DNA from: Chamaea fasciata | Lineage: Eukaryota > Chordata > Aves > Passeriformes > Sylviidae | DNA: 64,000 nucleotides | NCBI GenBank assembly: GCA_029207755.1 | Contig: JARCOQ010000005.1 | Span: 59,965,414 to 60,029,413, forward strand | Direction of reading: 5' to 3' | In this document: one piece after another, positions 59,266 to 64,000 of the stretch | How the letters are laid out: every line of letters begins with the position of its first letter | How positions within the stretch are numbered: the stretch's first letter is position 1 | Translations under genes and position numbers: made by a program | Notes under the pieces: generated by a model | What the model saw: the letters and a program-made list of their open reading frames with translations, nothing else | The model's database searches: none | What the model was told of the DNA's origin: nothing

Positions 59266-62200
59266 GGGACTATAAATTAAACAAAAAGAAAAAATGCTTA
59301 CTTAGGATATTGCAATCCACTTGGGGTCTCTATATTGCCTGGTAAATTATTTGTTTCATAAGACTAAGCAGTACAGCAAGCCAGCAGTAGATTACAGTAA
59401 TATTTTGGTTTGTCTGTTTGTATGTGTGTGTGGGTTTTTTTATGTGTATCACTGAAAAGTATTACAAATACTAAGATGTGGAGTTTGGTTTGGTTTTTTT
59501 CCCCAGACTATTTTCCCTCATTGAGTTGCATGAAATGCAAGCTTTTCTTTGGAGATTTTTCCTGAAATATGTTAATCTGGTTGTTTTAGCCTAATACTTT
59601 TAAAATTTAGCACTCCTGATAAAGTGTGGAGTGTCATTACTTTGCAGTATACCCATGCCTGTGCCACATTTTGTCTTGCTCCTGTTTAAAGCATGGAAGG
59701 GCAAATTCTGTTCCTGGATATGCAGGTGTGACTCTTCATAAAAGATCCAGCTGAACTGTAGGTACAAGAACTGATTAGTTAACCTTCATTTTCTTTTATC
59801 AGTCTGTCAATTTTTCGTAAGCAAGTATACTTTAAAAGCTTCTGCTTATTTTATGCTTCAGCATCCGAATTTAATCATTTATAAAGTTGATAAAATACCT
59901 TTACTAACCTATGTCTGCTGTCTGTTTTACTTAGTATTCAGAAGCAGCATTTTTCCACACTGTCATAAATATGCATAAATAATTAATACAAATCCTGAGT
60001 CCTAGAATCTTTCTGGTGAAAATCTCAGAGTACTTCAAAATCATATTTAGTGTAGCCAAACCAAAGATATCTATGTGTTATTTTTCTTTCTTAGAGAATA
60101 ATAGTTTTATGAAGGAATATATAATGCCTAATAACTCTTTAAAAAGCCTTCATGGTACATGTAACAAGATGGGAATGGAATCTATCATATCAGTGATGGT
60201 GTCAGCTATGAAACATGACATTAACTTATTTGTAGGCTTAAATATTTGTGCATTATATATCACATGGCATAATAAATGCTCATCCTTTATATAAAGATAA
60301 CATTAGTATTGACAAGTCAGAATTTTTTCTTTCAAGAAATGTTTTCCCAAGGCTTTCAAAAAGACCTAAGCAATCAAGTATACTTAAAATTTGTGTGATG
60401 TAGAAAGTAATATTGCCTAAAGTGCTGTACAACAGAGAGAGCAAATTAACAGAAAAAAATATTTCTTTTCAGTAATCATGATCCACAGTCACAATTGAGA
60501 AGTATCTGATGACTGAAGTAATTTTAAAGCAATAGATTTTAAATTGCTGCTGACCTCTTAAGTGCTGCAGTATACAAAAATGCTATCACAGAGAAGATGA
60601 GATAAAGAATTACAAGGGGATATCACCACTTCTACAGATGTTATCACTGTTTGGCCCATCTGTTCTGGCAGGACTGCAGGATCAGATGGTCCCAGTTCAT
60701 CAAGTTACCAAAGTATGCACTTAGATCTAGGCAAATGTTCAAGCTCCTATGTGGTGTGTTGGATTAAATCACACATTAAACAGTGAGCGCATGCCTGAGT
60801 GCTCTCCTACGTAGGGACTGATGTAATTAAGCACTTCAGTTACTTTCTAGACAAAAATCCATATTGGCAAATTAATGGCTGGTAGTTCTGCATTTTTAAT
60901 ATAATTTCTCCTTCTTCTTCTTCTTTTTTTTTAATACTGTTGCCTTCAGTGTGGACTGCACCTTCTGTGTCCCTGTACTGGAAACCCATAAAGTTCTTTC
61001 TCATCTTTCTGACATAATTTGAGTGCTGCCTTCCAGCTGTTATCAAAAGTTTCTCATATTTACTCAACCTTCAAAGTGCTGCCTGTGGACATACAACAGT
61101 CAAGGAATTCCTTTTTGGTGATGTACACTGAATTCCTTGGAGGTTTCTTTCCTTTTTTGTCAGTTGCTAGCTCAACAGAATTTCATATCATGTAGGTCAG
61201 AGTTTACTTAATAGAATATTTGGCACTTAATTAATCTATCAAATCTGCGGATGTTTCTTTCAGTGTGCGACAAGCAGGTATAAAGTCTAGTCACAGTGAT
61301 GTCCCCTGGAAGCAGGCCAATGTATAGGATTTCAGGAGTTAAACAGATGGCTTCTGCACTAACAGCTCTTCCCCTTAAATGATGCAAAGTCAGTGGAGTA
61401 ATTCAGCAGGACTTGTTTATACTTGGTTTCTTTCTGTTCTTCCTCATGCCTCCAAAATATCCCACTGTTACTGCCGCTGGTTCTGCTCTACCAGTGGTTT
61501 CAGTGTGAGAAGAACTGGTGTAGGTGGATTGCAGGAGTTGCAGCTGTCAAGTTATCTAGGCATTCTGTGTAGAATCATAACCTACTGTAGTAGTATTAAA
61601 ATTAGAAATTACATGAGAAATAGCCCAGGATAAATGCAAAGCTCATCTGCTCTAGGACTCTAGGAAAGAACTGGGGTTATGTGTCCTGGGACCTTAATGT
61701 GACTTTTTGTATTTGCTGTTGTGTCTTTTTTAGCCAAGAAGTAGAACTCAATAGTGTCCTGTAGACTCTAATTTAGAAATATATCATAAATCTGAAAAAC
61801 AGTGGACTTCATCCTAATCTAGTATTAGAGTCAAATTTTCAGCTACAACTGCAACTTTTAAAGTATGGTGAAAGGCCATTGACCTATTAGAGTGCTGTCG
61901 TCTTGTAGCGAGAAACTCAAAATGTTTCCATCAAAACATCGGGGTAAGGTACAGTTTGGAAGCATTGACAACAGCTCGCAGTATCAGGATGTATGGGAAC
62001 ATCCTGTAAAGCAGCAGGTCAGTCAGACAGGATTTTCCTGTAGCCTGCACAACAGGCTGAGAGTTTGTGGTGCTATATTTCAGGACAGTAATTGAACAAG
62101 CACATCCTGTGTGCTAAATCCAGGCTGGGAGTTAGTGGTTGGAGAGGTTTTGAGTTGCATGTCCTGTGTGCCTTATGGTGGCACAGAAGGCTAGGGATGC

Positions 62201-62825
62201 TGAGTTTGAGATTCATCTTGGTCTCTGAAAATTAGGGATCTAGTTTAAGACAGTGAAGTCAACAGACAGGTGTATATGGAGGGTGAATTATTCCTGGTTG
62301 AATGCTTTGCTTAAATTTATTCTTGCCCTCTGAAGGAAACCGTGTTCTTTCATCAAGTACAGATAAAACTAGTTGATCTAGTCTTAGCATATAAGCACAG
62401 CTGCTCCTAGGAAACTGAACTCAAGGAAAATGAATTAAATTAAAAACTATTTGTCCTAGATTACAGAATATATGTCTCTGGTGGAGTACAAAGCTGTTCC
62501 CTTTCATTTCCAGTTTAACAATTAAATATAATGACAAATTGTTCTAAAGGACATGCCAGACAGTGTGCTGTTTAATTATGTACCTCAACTACATTCTGTA
62601 TGTTACTCTAGTGCTGTCTGTTTTTGCATTATAAATGTCTGCATATGCAAAATAAAAGACTGTTGATATCACTTTTCATCTCCTTGTAATCAAAGAAATG
62701 GATTAGTGTTATATTGATAATACTTTGTGAGGGTGCTCTGGAATTTCTCATCTGTATTTGAAAAATTATGAGTCAATGTTCCATCAGCAGGAAATGCCTG
62801 GGTTTTGATACTCCTATGAAGTGTT

Positions 62826-62860
62826 AAACAAGCAAGCAAATAAACAAACAAGCAAATAAC
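62826..62860. repeat. CAAG/CAAA simple repeat
   Basis: Tetranucleotide repeat of CAAG, CAAA and TAAA units (ACAAGCAAGCAAATAAACAA and onward), a possible remnant of an old A-rich tail or a microsatellite. Confidence 0.8.
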
Positions 62861-64000
62861 AAGTCTAGGAGATTGTTGTTAAGTTCCTTACCAGAAATAC
62901 CTCAAGGTTTAAATGTGCAAAGTAGGCAATTTGATTTTCATGTAAATAAGTTGCATGCATTTTGAAGTGACAATATTTAATATTTAGTTTCCATTTTCCT
63001 TCAATGTTTTGTCAATGCAAAAAAATTATTATGCTTAGACTGATTTTTGTTTGTATTCATCAAATGAGCATATATTAGCATTTATAAATGCTCAATGAAT
63101 GGATGCCCTAGCTCTGAAATCTAATTTAATATGCATGAGAATGAAGGATAAGCTTTATCAGTATGCACAAGTAAAATCTTTCTGAAGGCATCTGCATTTG
63201 TTAATATTGAGATACTGCACTACAGTTACTGCTTTGTGGAATACTAGATTGTATTAACTACTGAGTCCAAAGCAAGAGGATGTTTGCCCTTGGCTCTGAA
63301 ATCCTGAGCAAGTAAGACTGTGAAAACATGGACACACTGTTAGTATTGATCTATAAGAGAAATCTCTCAAGACTTCACATAGTGTCTTGCCTGAATAAGT
63401 GAGATTTATAAACTTCATCTTTTGAAAAGAAGATAGCTCTTTGATATTTCAAATGTAGAGTAAAATAACTATTTCACTTCTTTAAGATCAGTGAGATAAG
63501 TGTAGCTTTATTCCAGATGATCTTGATTTGTAATTTGTATGACTGTTCATTTAGTCTGTCACATAGTTGAATTTTTTTTTTTCTTCGAGAAATATCCTTT
63601 CAGAAACATTTTTTTCCTTCATCGTAGAATTGGGAAGGAATTCTTCTCTTCCCATAAACTTGTTTCCAAAGTACAGCACTTGTAACATTTTCCTCTCACA
63701 TACAGGACTGCAGTACTCTGCCCTTGCTATGGAATAACTGTTTTGGAGGCCACCAAGTATATTAAGCATGTGATAGAGCCATTATGCTTCACACAGTAAT
63801 TCCCAAGCTATTTGCAATGTGTGAAGAGAAAGCGCTATAGTTTTGAGTGTTGTGCTGGGATATGAAGCGAGAATTTCAGTGTTTAGATATTTTTGAGGAA
63901 AAAAAAATGGAAAAAGAATGGGAAACAATTTTCTTATTTTCACACCAGTTCAGTGCTCTGGAGGGTGAAAACCTTGCCGACCTAGCACAATTTGCAAGCC

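Larger units (their letters stand above)
57596..64000 (-). other. IGF1: IGF1 intron upstream of the 182-nt exon (partial)
   Basis: The rest of the window lies in the large intron between the B-domain exon and the 182-nt exon. I searched for the B-domain coding sequence (Phe-Val-Cys-Gly-Asp-Arg-Gly-Phe) and did not find it. Contents: a G-quadruplex motif at 59245-59265, a CTT-rich tract near 60908-60932 and a CAAA/CAAG repeat at 62826-62860. No gene is recognised on either strand. Confidence 0.85.

Overview
The window is vertebrate nuclear DNA from a bird. It is AT-rich and gene-poor, and it carries several fragments of the avian CR1 LINE. Its three recognisable genes, PARPBP, PMCH and IGF1, lie in the order and orientation known from human 12q23.2 (PARPBP > < PMCH ... 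< IGF1). The IGF1 residues (Leu-His-His-Lys in the C domain, Cys-Cys-Phe-Gln-Ser in the A domain) match my recollection of chicken IGF-1. The species itself cannot be named from this sequence.

Left end (1-6.7 kb): the last two coding exons of PARPBP (PARI, a PCNA-binding inhibitor of homologous recombination) on the + strand, ending in a C-terminal PCNA-interacting box. The rest of that gene lies to the left. Immediately tail-to-tail on the - strand is the complete three-exon PMCH gene (6.74-7.97 kb, TATA box near 8.07 kb), encoding a 167-residue precursor of NGE-like peptide, NEI and melanin-concentrating hormone (MCH). The two 3' ends overlap, as in mammals.

Middle (8-43.8 kb): a long intergenic interval with CR1 fragments on both strands, simple repeats and no recognised gene. 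Two exon-like signals stand out: a phase-consistent chain of five putative - strand exons at 12.08-14.78 kb with no homology I recognise, and one + strand exon-like segment at 39.89-40.00 kb. Both are hypotheses.

Right end (43.9-64 kb): the 3' part of IGF1 on the - strand. It contains an approximately 6.7 kb 3'UTR with microRNA seed matches and an AC/TA repeat, the terminal coding exon (19 residues of the Ea-type E peptide), and the 182-nt exon for the C-A-D domains and the start of the E peptide. The two large introns hold one CR1 copy, a pyrimidine tract and a strong G-quadruplex motif. The 157-nt exon for the B domain and the signal-peptide exons lie beyond 64 kb.

The most interesting observations are: (i) reading through the weak-looking donor of the 182-nt IGF1 exon gives a 40-residue basic E-domain extension followed by an intronic polyadenylation signal; (ii) the unidentified - strand exon chain; (iii) Met4 to Ile in the predicted MCH and loss of the dibasic site before NEI; (iv) a four-run G-quadruplex motif on the IGF1 sense strand.
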